64,000 nucleotides of DNA from an uncultured Prevotella sp. (GTDB lineage: Bacteria > Bacteroidota > Bacteroidia > Bacteroidales > Bacteroidaceae). Numbering within the stretch: position 1 is the stretch's first letter; every line of letters starts with the position of its first letter. The translations under genes were made by a program, and so were the position numbers. The notes beneath the pieces were generated by a model. It had not been told where the DNA came from, did no database searches, and was given only the letters and a program-made list of their open reading frames with translations. This document shows, piece by piece, positions 25,920-34,692 of the stretch. The stretch lies in assembly GCA_905233825.1 (NCBI GenBank), contig CAJOFE010000002.1, forward strand, positions 62,001 through 126,000, given 5' to 3'.

Positions 25920-27656
25920 TTATGGTAGCGGCAGGAACCAGTTCTTCTGATCCATAAGCAACTGACGCAACTGCGTGTTGGAAGCGCCATTACGACGGCT
26001 GATGGGGTCAGCCAAGTAGGCTGGATCGCCACGACGCAAAGCTATACGCAGGAGGTCGTAGAAACGGTAGCCCTCAAAAGCACCCTCCAAAGCCATCTCA
26101 TTAACGATAAGGTCTTCCACACGTGGAATCTGATAGCTAATGGTGTCCTGACGGGTAGCCAGCGAGTCAGTAGGAACGGGCAGCACGTAGAAAGCATTAC
26201 ATTCCGAATCGCCTGAGCCCAAGGAATGAATACCTGTGACGCGCTCCTTGGTGAACGTGGATGCATCGAAACTAATCAAGTCACCTGCAGCTACCCGCTC
26301 CAAGCTATCGACATACTGGCTGATGTTCTCAGGACACATGCCGTACTTCAGGACACACATGGCCGACTGCGGCAGTCCTGCACGGTTTAGAGCTTCAGCA
26401 TAGCGCAGATAAACCATCGTGCGGCGGTAGATAGGCACACGGTCTGACCAGAACTTACGGATACTCTGCGACAGCGAATTGTACTCAGAATACTCATCTT
26501 GACCACCACGGGAGGTCTGCGAATAGTTGGAAGAGAGGCGCAGGTCGCCCACATAGAGGTCTTCTGAGAAGCCCGAACGGGGGGCATAGACGGTGTCTAT
26601 CTCCGTTCCTCCCTCAGCCCTGTACATGATACAGTTGATCTGGCTGGCCGAGAGCTGACGCATACCTACCGAGGGGGTGAGCTGGAAGTAATAGTTGTTC
26701 TCCGATGTCGAAGTGAACACATTAGCCAGGTCGCTCACGGTACCGTCGAATACACGCTCCTCCATAGGAATGAAGCTGAGCACCTCCTGAGTAGAAGTCA
26801 CACTATAGGCATTCTGGGGACGTTGGAACTCGGTAACATTAGTCCAACGCACACGATTGGTATAGTTCAGTTCGATGGGGCTACGCTTATCGTTCAGATA
26901 GCTGTTATACCAACGTGCTGCCTCCTCATAGTGTCCTGCCCAAAGGCAGAGGTCACCCAACAGGGCTCGCATAGGGATGAAAAAGCCCTGCGAGTTGTAG
27001 CCTCCCACGTTGCCATACTGGGGCAGATCAACCAAAGCATAGGGCGTGAGATCTGCAATGAAATAGTCACAGATTTCCTTGATGCCGTAAGTGGCACCAG
27101 CAGCTGCAGCCAAAGCCTCGCGCTCGGTCATCTGCGGCTCAGTAACGAGAGGCACCTGACCGTAGTTCTTAACCAGTTCCAGATAGGCCCAGGCACGGAA
27201 GGCCTTCACGGCAGCATATTCATACTTGAACAACTGACGGCCACGACGTTGCAAGGCTGTATCGACATGAGCCAGATAGAAATTACAGTTGTTGATGACG
27301 GCATAATAGTCGCTCACCTGGTTATACTTGTTCTGCTGCGACATGTCGAAAGCCGCAAGGCGCTTCAAGTCAGCCGATGCAGCCTCGGTGGTAGTGACAA
27401 GATCACCGCGGGCCTCGCCTAACAGGACGGTACGGTCGGCAACGAGCTGCATCCGATTGACAATACCCATCACACTATACACCGAGTCGGTGGTATGGTT
27501 CAGCGTGTTGTCTTCTTCAAACTCCACCAGTTCTGATGTAGTATCGAGTAGGTCGGAACATGATACCCCTACCCAACCTCCCCCTACAAGGGGAAGGAGC
27601 GAATAGACCACGAAGCGGAAACTCCTTCTTAATTGATCATATATTTGCTGTCTCAT
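25920..27656 (-). CDS. SusD/RagB-like surface glycan-binding lipoprotein
   Basis: 578 residues, last gene of the envelope operon. The SusD fold is indicated by CSDLLDTTSE after the lipid Cys (near residue 33), TPR-type helices (YAAVKAFRAWAYLELVKNYGQVPLV, MRALLGDLCLWAGHYEEAARWYNSYLND), IYRRTMVYLRYAEALNRAGLPQSA and the C-terminal FEGYRFYDLLRIALRRGDPAYL. SusD lipoproteins bind glycan at the surface and form the lid of the SusC transporter. The partner SusC ends 75 bp upstream. The signal peptide is odd: its core LLPLVGGGWVGVSC is encoded by a GC-rich palindromic repeat element (27,564-27,599) that appears inserted in frame. Lipobox GVSC is weak but usable. Confidence 0.92.
   Translation of the reverse strand: MRQQIYDQLRRSFRFVVYSLLPLVGGGWVGVSCSDLLDTTSELVEFEEDNTLNHTTDSVYSVMGIVNRMQLVADRTVLLGEARGDLVTTTEAASADLKRLAAFDMSQQNKYNQVSDYYAVINNCNFYLAHVDTALQRRGRQLFKYEYAAVKAFRAWAYLELVKNYGQVPLVTEPQMTEREALAAAAGATYGIKEICDYFIADLTPYALVDLPQYGNVGGYNSQGFFIPMRALLGDLCLWAGHYEEAARWYNSYLNDKRSPIELNYTNRVRWTNVTEFQRPQNAYSVTSTQEVLSFIPMEERVFDGTVSDLANVFTSTSENNYYFQLTPSVGMRQLSASQINCIMYRAEGGTEIDTVYAPRSGFSEDLYVGDLRLSSNYSQTSRGGQDEYSEYNSLSQSIRKFWSDRVPIYRRTMVYLRYAEALNRAGLPQSAMCVLKYGMCPENISQYVDSLERVAAGDLISFDASTFTKERVTGIHSLGSGDSECNAFYVLPVPTDSLATRQDTISYQIPRVEDLIVNEMALEGAFEGYRFYDLLRIALRRGDPAYLADPISRRNGASNTQLRQLLMDQKNWFLPLP
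27564..27599. repeat. GC-rich palindromic repeat inside the susD signal-peptide codons
   Basis: TACCCCTACCCAACCTCCCC followed by CTACAAGGGGAAGGAG. The inner CCTCCCC/GGGGAAGG arms form a hairpin. The reverse strand encodes LLPLVGGGWVG. A related GC-rich element lies 90 bp away in the susC-susD gap. Confidence 0.7.
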
Positions 27657-27689
27657 ATTATATATTTGTTATGTTCTCTTTTTAATCTA

Positions 27690-27727
27690 ACTTCCCCCCT
27701 CCCTCACAGGAAGGGGCAGGGGGTAGG
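27690..27727. repeat. GC-rich palindromic repeat in the susC-susD gap
   Basis: On the minus strand CCCCTTCC-TGTGA-GGGAGGGG forms an 8-bp stem with one G-U pair. It occupies most of the 75-bp gap and could act as a processing or attenuation site between susC and susD. Confidence 0.6.
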
Positions 27728-27731
27728 CCTT

Positions 27732-30700
27732 TTACAAGTTGATGTTCACACCCAGTGAGAAGCTGCGGCCGGCACCTAACAGACCTCGGTCTATACCCTG
27801 TGAGAGGATACCACCAGCCATAGCGCAGTCAGGATCGCTGCCTAAGTAGCGGGTAACAGTGATGAGGTTCTGAGCAGAACCCCAGAGAGTGATACCCTGC
27901 AGGTAGGTGCTCTGGATAGGCAGATGCCATGACAAAGTGACATTGCTCAAACGCAGGTAGCTGCCGTCTTCTATCCAGCGGTCGCTGAAACGCGAGTTAC
28001 CCATAGGATCAGTATAGCCTACACGAGGAATATCAGTCTGCTGTCCCTCGGTGTTCCAGCGGTTCTGCATGGCTGTAGTCTGATTAAGGAACAGACTGCC
28101 TCCTTCGAGCAGTGAACGCTGATAGTTATAGACGTCGTTACCTAATGAGTAGGTCATGACAGCCTGCAAAGCGAACTGCTTGTAGGTCAGCGTGGTGAAG
28201 ATGTTACCGTAGATGTCGGGATTGGGATCGCCAATAATAGTGCGGTCGTTCTCGTCGATGAGGCCTCTGTCGGTGATAAGGTTACCAGTTACGAGACTGC
28301 TGTTTGAACTGAGGTCAAGGATGCGCATGTCACCGGCCTCGAAATACTGACGGTCACCGTTCTGCTTCAGGATGTAGTGAGCATCGTTATTAGCATCAGT
28401 AGTCGTTGCATAGACGCCATCAGTCTTGTAGCCATAGAACACGCCTACAGGCTGTCCCACCTGTGTGATAACAGTGGCTCCGTAGATATCGGTCTCGATA
28501 GAACGGCCATTATCAGGCAGAGCCGTCACCTTATTTTTATAGTGACCAGCCGAGGCGCCCACCTCCCATGAGAAGTCTTTCAGGGCTAAGAGCTTGGCAT
28601 TGATGCTGAAGTCAAAACCCATGTTCTCTAACTTGCCATCGTTGCTCCAGTTTTGCTGCAAACCGCTCGTATATGCTAACTGACGCAGGGAGAGGAGGTT
28701 GCTGGTCCAACTCTTAAAGACGTTCAGGCGAACTCCAAGTCGGTTGTGGAGGAAATTACCTGTGAGTCCTGCCGTCAGTCGACAGGTGGTTTCCCACTGC
28801 AGGTCGGTATTACCGATATTACCGATTATCTTACCACTGGCACTCTCGCCGAGCATACGCTTAGCAATGAAATAGGAGCGAGATGCCGTATAGTCGATAT
28901 CGTCGTTACCTGTGATGTCAAAGCCTAAGTTCAGTCGCAGATAGTCAATGCCGCTGACGCCGGCCAGCCACTTTTCGTTGCTGAGTACCCAGGCACCCTC
29001 GACGCTGGGGAAGAGTCCCCACACAGCATCGAAGAGCTTCAGACCTGAAGCATCGTCGCCGAAACGCGATGAGGCATGAGCCGAAATACCAGCATCGAAA
29101 TAGAAACGATCGGCATAGTTATAGCTGCCTAAAGCATACCACACCAGCTCACGAGTCTTGTCGTCGGCACCGCCAGTACTCTTGAAGCGCAGGGAGCTCG
29201 ACATGTTCGGGGTCTTATCGTTACCCGAGTTATAGCCTCGTTGAGAGGTGAGCTTGTACTCACTGCTCAGATAGCGCACACCAGCCTTGAGGTTGATTGT
29301 TGAGTGTTGGATATTTTGCGTCCAATTTACGCGAGTGTCACTCTGAATGGCCGTCTGACGCGAGGCTTGACTTTGGGCAATATTCTGCAGTGTAGTGCCT
29401 TCGTCCAGACCATCAACCACAAAGGTAGGCACACCCTTGATAGGCAGGTAGTAATTCTCGTTGGTGTTCACCAATCCGAGGGTGAAATGCTCCTGTAGGG
29501 AAAAATGGCGGTTGAACTGGTACTTCGGCGTAATGGCAAACATAATCAAACGATTACCAAAAGAGTTACGGTTCTTTCCATCGCCATATTCCAAAATGCT
29601 GACGGGATTAGCTAGACGGCCACGGCCTTGGAACTTTCCTTCCAAGTAGTCGTCGGCCTCAGCCAGATAATGGCTCACATTACCGAATTTATCAAAAGCA
29701 TAAGGTGAGAGGAACGGTGCCTTGGCCAAGGCAATGAAGCCTGGCGAGGTAGTGACCGTACCCAACGGATCCTCAGGAGCGCCGTCGTCGCGCAGAGAAC
29801 GATCGACATCACTGTAGGAGGCATCGAAGCGGACATCAAGGCGGTCGGTGATGGTAATATCGGAATTCAGGCGCATATTGAAACGCGAATAGCTGTTCTC
29901 CTTCAGCGTACTATTGCCCAACGAATAGCCCACAGAAAGATTATAGCTGGCAGCATCGTCGCCACCCTGCACGTTAATGCCATAGTTCTGGGAGAAGGCA
30001 TTCTTATATATCTCGTCAGTCCAATCGGTCTCATTGTGGTACTGGTTATAATAGTAATAGCCAGGATCGCTGTTAAGGAACTTCATCTTACCCAACATTG
30101 TGGGATTAGTCTTTCCGCTGAGCAGTTCTGTAGCATAAAGACGATAGTCATCAGCTTTCATCATCTGAGGCAGACGGGGCACCAGCTCATAACGGCCGTT
30201 GATAGTCACGTCAATCTTCGTGGCCATTGACTTGTTACGTTTCGTCTTGATGAGAAGCACGCCATTGGCACCTTTGGCCCCATAGAGAGCCGTACCATTC
30301 TTCAGCACCTGCACACTCTCGATGTCGTTCACGTTGAGGTTGGCCAGCAGATTGTTGAAGTAGCCGTCGTGCAACATCTCACGCTGATATTGCATGTCCA
30401 TAATAACATCATCGATGACGACAAGGGGTTGAGCATTGGCATTCAACGAGTTGATACCCTCGATGAGCATCATGCTGCCCATGCCAGGAATGGCGCCTCG
30501 GCTGACGCTACGCACATCAGAGCCTAACTGTTGGGCGATAAGCGGGTCGATATTCAGCTCCGAAGTGTTGGCAAAGTTCGTGGCTTCGCTCCCTAATGTT
30601 GCCGTGGTTGTCTGGCTGTAAGTCTCACGGAAAGCATCACGATAGAGACGCCCGTCGGCCTTACCATCGCAAATAGCCGTCTGCTGCAGGTTATAACCTT

Positions 30701-30968
30701 CCACACGCATCAGCACCGAGCGGGTAGATTCGGGGACATTCAACTCATAGCGTCCCTGATCATCGGTCATCGTGGTTTGTCGCAAGTTGCCATATGCCGA
30801 GATGATAACACCCGCCATAGGCTGCCCCGTAGCAGCATCGATGACGTGACCTGTAACGGTCTTCACATTATCTTGCGCCATGACGGTCAAAGGTAAAAAG
30901 GTAAAAAGGTAAAAAGGTAGAAGAACCTTTACCGCACCTTTAGCCTTATTCAATATATTTGCTTTCAT
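27732..30968 (-). CDS. SusC/RagA-like TonB-dependent outer-membrane transporter
   Basis: 1078 residues, full length for SusC. The signal peptide is followed by a carboxypeptidase-D-like domain (TVTGHVIDAATGQPMAGVIIS, about 37-115), the plug (GSMMLIEGINSLNANAQPLVVIDDVIMD, DIESVQVLKNGTALYGAKGANGVLLIKT, about 140-250) and a 22-strand barrel ending SFSLGVNINL. It imports oligosaccharides with its SusD partner using TonB energy. The N-terminus (FYLFTFLPLTVMAQ) is encoded by a perfect 8-bp tandem repeat (30,892-30,919). No clear TonB box was seen. The upstream FAS1 lipoprotein ends 20 bp before the start. Confidence 0.93.
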   Translation of the reverse strand: MKANILNKAKGAVKVLLPFYLFTFLPLTVMAQDNVKTVTGHVIDAATGQPMAGVIISAYGNLRQTTMTDDQGRYELNVPESTRSVLMRVEGYNLQQTAICDGKADGRLYRDAFRETYSQTTTATLGSEATNFANTSELNIDPLIAQQLGSDVRSVSRGAIPGMGSMMLIEGINSLNANAQPLVVIDDVIMDMQYQREMLHDGYFNNLLANLNVNDIESVQVLKNGTALYGAKGANGVLLIKTKRNKSMATKIDVTINGRYELVPRLPQMMKADDYRLYATELLSGKTNPTMLGKMKFLNSDPGYYYYNQYHNETDWTDEIYKNAFSQNYGINVQGGDDAASYNLSVGYSLGNSTLKENSYSRFNMRLNSDITITDRLDVRFDASYSDVDRSLRDDGAPEDPLGTVTTSPGFIALAKAPFLSPYAFDKFGNVSHYLAEADDYLEGKFQGRGRLANPVSILEYGDGKNRNSFGNRLIMFAITPKYQFNRHFSLQEHFTLGLVNTNENYYLPIKGVPTFVVDGLDEGTTLQNIAQSQASRQTAIQSDTRVNWTQNIQHSTINLKAGVRYLSSEYKLTSQRGYNSGNDKTPNMSSSLRFKSTGGADDKTRELVWYALGSYNYADRFYFDAGISAHASSRFGDDASGLKLFDAVWGLFPSVEGAWVLSNEKWLAGVSGIDYLRLNLGFDITGNDDIDYTASRSYFIAKRMLGESASGKIIGNIGNTDLQWETTCRLTAGLTGNFLHNRLGVRLNVFKSWTSNLLSLRQLAYTSGLQQNWSNDGKLENMGFDFSINAKLLALKDFSWEVGASAGHYKNKVTALPDNGRSIETDIYGATVITQVGQPVGVFYGYKTDGVYATTTDANNDAHYILKQNGDRQYFEAGDMRILDLSSNSSLVTGNLITDRGLIDENDRTIIGDPNPDIYGNIFTTLTYKQFALQAVMTYSLGNDVYNYQRSLLEGGSLFLNQTTAMQNRWNTEGQQTDIPRVGYTDPMGNSRFSDRWIEDGSYLRLSNVTLSWHLPIQSTYLQGITLWGSAQNLITVTRYLGSDPDCAMAGGILSQGIDRGLLGAGRSFSLGVNINL
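30892..30919. repeat. Octamer tandem repeat in the susC signal-peptide codons
   Basis: GGTAAAAA repeated 3.5 times on the plus strand, encoding FYLFTFLPL. The 8-bp unit is not a multiple of three, so gain or loss of a unit would shift the frame. Confidence 0.85.
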
Positions 30969-30999
30969 ATCTTTATCTTTTTTACTTTTTACTCTTTTG
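30969..30999. repeat. Heptamer repeat spanning the FAS1-susC junction
   Basis: The minus strand reads GCAAAAG, AGTAAAA, AGTAAAA, AAGATAA with a 7-bp period, from the last FAS1 codons through its TAA stop to just before the susC ATG. Confidence 0.6.
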
Positions 31000-32620
31000 C
31001 CTTTCTTGGTCTCAGATAGATACAGTCAAGATACATCTCACGGGAGAATTGGGAAGACTCACGAGCCAAGACATAGCACTGCAACGTCACGCTGACCTTG
31101 ATATCCAACTGATCGTAGTTACAGGCAGGGAAATGGAACGCCTCTGCCAGCACAATGGTATCGACCTTTGCCGGATTACTTTGGAAGAGTTTCTTGTCAA
31201 AATTCTCTTCCTGTGCATTTCCCTGAGCATCGACATAGTTGATGGAAGCCCTGAACTTGCAAGGTTTCAGCAAGGTGTCGTTGGGATTCAGCACGGTCTT
31301 AGGAAGTAATATGGCACATACATCATAGTCGCCCGCCAGAGTATTGTTCACGCGAAGCGTCACGTTCCAGTTCGAGGTAGTGGTGCGAGGCACTATCTGC
31401 AGATAAGCATTCTCGGAAATACTGTCAGCCACCTGACGACGTCCATTGTAGGTGCAGTCCTTGAATGAAGTAATGAGCGCCGTATTCTCGCCTTCCGACC
31501 AAATTTCCTTGAAATAGGTCTTCTCAGGTGTAAAAGGCCACTCCTTGACCTTGTAGAGTGTGCCATTACTACACGTCACCTTCTCGGCGCCATCCAAGAT
31601 GCCACCAGCAGCAAAAGGCTGCTTGAAGACATGGTAGATAGGTTTACCACTGACCCATGCCCTACGCCAATCGAGATAAGGCACCGATACAAGCGAATCC
31701 TGTGGGTTGCGCTGATCAGTCATATTGAATACTGCATCATCCAGCAAAGCGCGATTGGTCCAGTATTGCTGGATAGAATCACGTTTCAGTACACTTTCAT
31801 CATAGACAAAATATTTCGTAGCCTCCTGCCATGCGCGATTCCAGCCCTCAGTAGTGGGAGCTACCACCCAGTAGGTAGAATCCTCGGCATTGATGAGGCC
31901 TATGCGCTGCAACATGCGGTTGCGCTCGATAACCACTGAATCGACATATACAGGGACACCCTCAACAATGCCACTCGACACGGAATTGTCGGCATCGAAC
32001 CAGTCCGCATCATACTGACGCAGGTAGCCGCCAATGCCACTCATCTCCGGTAGGTCACACAGCACCTCATAAAGATTCGAGGAGTAAGGCAATGGCTGGT
32101 TCGTGATGTGGAGCACGCCGTTCTTGGTGTGTATGTTTTTCTCCTTCACAGTAACGCCCTCGATGCGCTCACTCGTCATTGAGATATGCTTGCCATTGAG
32201 CATCAACACCCGATATTCGTTTTCTTTCATCGAACTTGCTGAACGCGATATATGATTAAGCACAAAAAACTTCTCCACCACAGAGTCGCCCTTATTAGTC
32301 TGAGTGAGACGGAGTAGTGAGTCGCGGTTGAACGTGCCATTGACAGGGGCCACCACGGTGAATGCCTGACCTCCATCAAGCAGCTGGGAATAGCTCACGG
32401 CCGTCTTCTTATGCATACGAAATACTTTCGTCTGCTCTAACACCTGACAGAAGTCACTCAATTCCGAGTATTGCTGCATTTGCTGCCACAGCGTCAGATT
32501 ACTCCCTGTCTCGGAACCCTCATAGTGGTCATCCCAGTCGGAGCAGGCTGTCAGCAGTGCGGCGATTGCCAAAATGCAACAATTTAACCATTTAAAAATT
32601 AAAAAATTATTTCGTTTCAT
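30989..32620 (-). CDS. FAS1 (fasciclin-domain) lipoprotein B
   Basis: 543 residues. Lipoprotein signal (NCCILAIAALLTACSD, Cys near 27). A first FAS1-like domain (about 40-195) shows FCQVLEQTKVF, AFTVVAPVNGTFNRDSLL and NGVLHITNQPLPYSSNLYEVL; a second divergent one (about 200-385) has WVVAPTTEGWNRAW and LDGAEKVTCSNGTLYKV. The C-terminal beta domain (about 395-543, WNVTLRVNNTLAGDYDVCAILLP... MYLDCIYLRPR) resembles a carbohydrate-binding sandwich. FAS1 domains mediate adhesion elsewhere. Its position between SusD and SusC genes suggests a surface glycan-binding or accessory lipoprotein replacing SusE/F (inference). The 5' codons include an octamer repeat (TAATTTTT x2). Confidence 0.8.
   Translation of the reverse strand: MKRNNFLIFKWLNCCILAIAALLTACSDWDDHYEGSETGSNLTLWQQMQQYSELSDFCQVLEQTKVFRMHKKTAVSYSQLLDGGQAFTVVAPVNGTFNRDSLLRLTQTNKGDSVVEKFFVLNHISRSASSMKENEYRVLMLNGKHISMTSERIEGVTVKEKNIHTKNGVLHITNQPLPYSSNLYEVLCDLPEMSGIGGYLRQYDADWFDADNSVSSGIVEGVPVYVDSVVIERNRMLQRIGLINAEDSTYWVVAPTTEGWNRAWQEATKYFVYDESVLKRDSIQQYWTNRALLDDAVFNMTDQRNPQDSLVSVPYLDWRRAWVSGKPIYHVFKQPFAAGGILDGAEKVTCSNGTLYKVKEWPFTPEKTYFKEIWSEGENTALITSFKDCTYNGRRQVADSISENAYLQIVPRTTTSNWNVTLRVNNTLAGDYDVCAILLPKTVLNPNDTLLKPCKFRASINYVDAQGNAQEENFDKKLFQSNPAKVDTIVLAEAFHFPACNYDQLDIKVSVTLQCYVLARESSQFSREMYLDCIYLRPRKAKE
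32580..32611. repeat. Octamer repeat in the FAS1-B signal-peptide codons
   Basis: The minus strand reads TAATTTTT, TAATTTTT, AAATGGTT, AAATTGTT with an 8-bp period, encoding NFLIFKWLNC. Confidence 0.6.
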
Positions 32621-32668
32621 ACCTAAATCCTTTTTACATGATTATATTTTTTAATTTTTACTTTTTCA

Positions 32669-34657
32669 TTAATGCGTATCCTCACCCTCAGGACTGCCAT
32701 AGATGCTCTTGGGACAAAGTTCAATATAGTCAAATGACCAGTAACGATCAGGATCGTCGAGCACCTGACGGAAACGCAAATAATAGGTATTCTTGGGATC
32801 AAGATACTTAGTGGTAAGAATACGACGGAGGTTCCAGTTGTTACCACGCAAAGGATGGTCGGCACCACCGGAACGATAGCTGTCCATACCCTTCATGAAA
32901 CCACGATTATGCAAGGCCTTGTCATTAGCGGTATTCTCTTCTTCATCTTCAGTATCTTCCACCCATCCGATATGAGGAACAGAACCATAATCGCGCAAAT
33001 CGACAGGAATGCCGCAAGGCTCATAACCTTGTCCATTATTCAAATAAACCTGCACGACACCACGTTCCTCTCCCACCGTGTAGCCAAGGCGAATCTCATA
33101 TGTGCCAGATGGAACAGGAGGAAGTTTGAAGGCTACGTCGAAGATTCCGCTGATACACACAGCGTTAGCCTGGTAGGAGTTCCAGTAATCCACATCGGAG
33201 TGCACACCTACGTAGGTCTCATCAGTCACTTTCCAGTCAGAAATGAATTGATTCTTAAAGCCTGTGAGAATATCCTCACCATAGCGACCACGCCCATTAC
33301 AGTTCATGAAGTCGGGGCTCAGCGTGGTAGCATCGATACGGATACGGCAATTGAGCACGACATCACGCACCTCAGGCGTATAAGCCAGGATGTCGTCAAG
33401 ATAATGATAGACGCCATTCAAAGCATTTTGGTCGATACTACCTGACTCTGAAGGCGAAAGTACTTTCACACCACGCACCGTGTATTTCTTCTGCAAGCCT
33501 TTACGGTTGATGAACAGACCTTCTGGAGGTCCTGCGAAACGCATAATCGTACCAGGGCACATGGTTTCGAAGAACTCCTCAGGATCAGTGACAGACGTGA
33601 GCCAACAACGCTCACGGATAGTACCCGACACCACCCATGAGTTATACTGACCGATGCGGGGCAGCAAGTGATAGCTCACAAAGCGGTTCAATGGATTGCG
33701 GCGATCTTTGGGATTGTCATCATAAAGCCCAGCATCCTCAGGATAGGTGGCATCATAAACCTGCTTGGCATATGCAATCAGGTCGTTAATATTATTGATT
33801 CCATGGCTATAATAGACAGAGTCTGGCTCAACAAAGGCGGTATATTTGAAGAATCGCTTCTCCGGCCAGAAAGAACGGGTATATAAAGCCGAACCAGAAG
33901 TACAGCGTACCATGACCCCCGTATGCACGGAGTCAGCTCCGCATGAATAGGCCTCGTCAATATAGCGCGTCAGCGAATCGGCCATGCCCGTCAGACGCAA
34001 AGCCTCACTAAACAGGGTCAGTGTAGAGTCCTCGGCAATCTTGTCAGCCAGCAACAGCGAGCTATTAGTAATGACATTATCAAGTACATGCACCACACCG
34101 TTAGTAACAGAATCGTTGAATTCTATCATGCGCGCGTTCTTATTAATATAATAAACGAGCTTATTGCCATTTGCCACATCACTATCAGACGAAAGCACAA
34201 TGTAGGCATCGTCCATATTCAGTTCAGGCAGTGCGCCCTCAGCTAAGTCTGTGGTAAAGAAAGCACCTTTCTTGATGATATGTGTACGTGCCAACGTGTC
34301 GCAGGTCTCGACTGGAATTTCTTCAATACTATCATAGCCATTAAGCTTCATGAAGCGCTCTATACCCTCGTTGGTGGGTGCAAAAAGCGTGTATTTCAGC
34401 AGACCGGCAGTACTATACGTGCCATAGGTGGATAGCATGGAGAAATAAGGCGTGCGTTTCAGAATGCCGATGAACTCGCTGAACTGTTCAGGGCGCTCCT
34501 CCAAGAAGGCCGCTGCCGTGAGCTTGGTCGATTCATAGTAGTTCTCGGGCACATCATCGTCGTTATCTACACAGGATATTAAGGAGCAAGGGACAAGAAG
34601 AAAGAAGAAAGAGAGTACCCTTGCCATCATTCTTGTTCTATTTATCTTCGTAATCAT
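32669..34657 (-). CDS. FAS1 (fasciclin-domain) lipoprotein C with C-terminal beta domain
   Basis: 662 residues. Lipoprotein signal MMARVLSFFFLLVPCSLISC. FAS1 domain 1 (about 50-200) has the typical YTLFAPTNEGIERFMKLNGY, THIIKKGAFFT and NGVVHVLDNVIT; a second FAS1-like region (about 205-425) ends NGVYHYLDDILAY. The C-terminal part (about 430-655) is a beta domain (FDVAFKLPPVPSGTYEIRLGY, YWSFDYIELCP) that looks carbohydrate-binding. Start: ATG at 34,657 gives MITKINRTRMMARV; a second start at the MMARV Met is possible. The N-terminal codons are nearly the same as those of susC2 and susD2. Core codons carry a 7-bp CTTTCTT repeat. Confidence 0.8.
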   Translation of the reverse strand: MITKINRTRMMARVLSFFFLLVPCSLISCVDNDDDVPENYYESTKLTAAAFLEERPEQFSEFIGILKRTPYFSMLSTYGTYSTAGLLKYTLFAPTNEGIERFMKLNGYDSIEEIPVETCDTLARTHIIKKGAFFTTDLAEGALPELNMDDAYIVLSSDSDVANGNKLVYYINKNARMIEFNDSVTNGVVHVLDNVITNSSLLLADKIAEDSTLTLFSEALRLTGMADSLTRYIDEAYSCGADSVHTGVMVRCTSGSALYTRSFWPEKRFFKYTAFVEPDSVYYSHGINNINDLIAYAKQVYDATYPEDAGLYDDNPKDRRNPLNRFVSYHLLPRIGQYNSWVVSGTIRERCWLTSVTDPEEFFETMCPGTIMRFAGPPEGLFINRKGLQKKYTVRGVKVLSPSESGSIDQNALNGVYHYLDDILAYTPEVRDVVLNCRIRIDATTLSPDFMNCNGRGRYGEDILTGFKNQFISDWKVTDETYVGVHSDVDYWNSYQANAVCISGIFDVAFKLPPVPSGTYEIRLGYTVGEERGVVQVYLNNGQGYEPCGIPVDLRDYGSVPHIGWVEDTEDEEENTANDKALHNRGFMKGMDSYRSGGADHPLRGNNWNLRRILTTKYLDPKNTYYLRFRQVLDDPDRYWSFDYIELCPKSIYGSPEGEDTH
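34581..34611. repeat. Heptamer repeat in the FAS1-C signal-peptide codons
   Basis: The minus strand reads CTTTCTT, CTTTCTT, CTTGTCC, CTTGCTC, CTT with a 7-bp period, encoding SFFFLLVPCSL just before the lipobox. Confidence 0.75.
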
Positions 34658-34692
34658 AACTATATACTTTTAACTATAATCTATAAGCTATC
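34658..34692. repeat. Heptamer repeat filling the susD2-FAS1-C junction
   Basis: The minus strand reads GATAGCT, TATAGAT, TATAGTT, AAAAGTA, TATAGTT, then ATG. The susD2 stop codon TAG is in the first unit. Confidence 0.6.
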
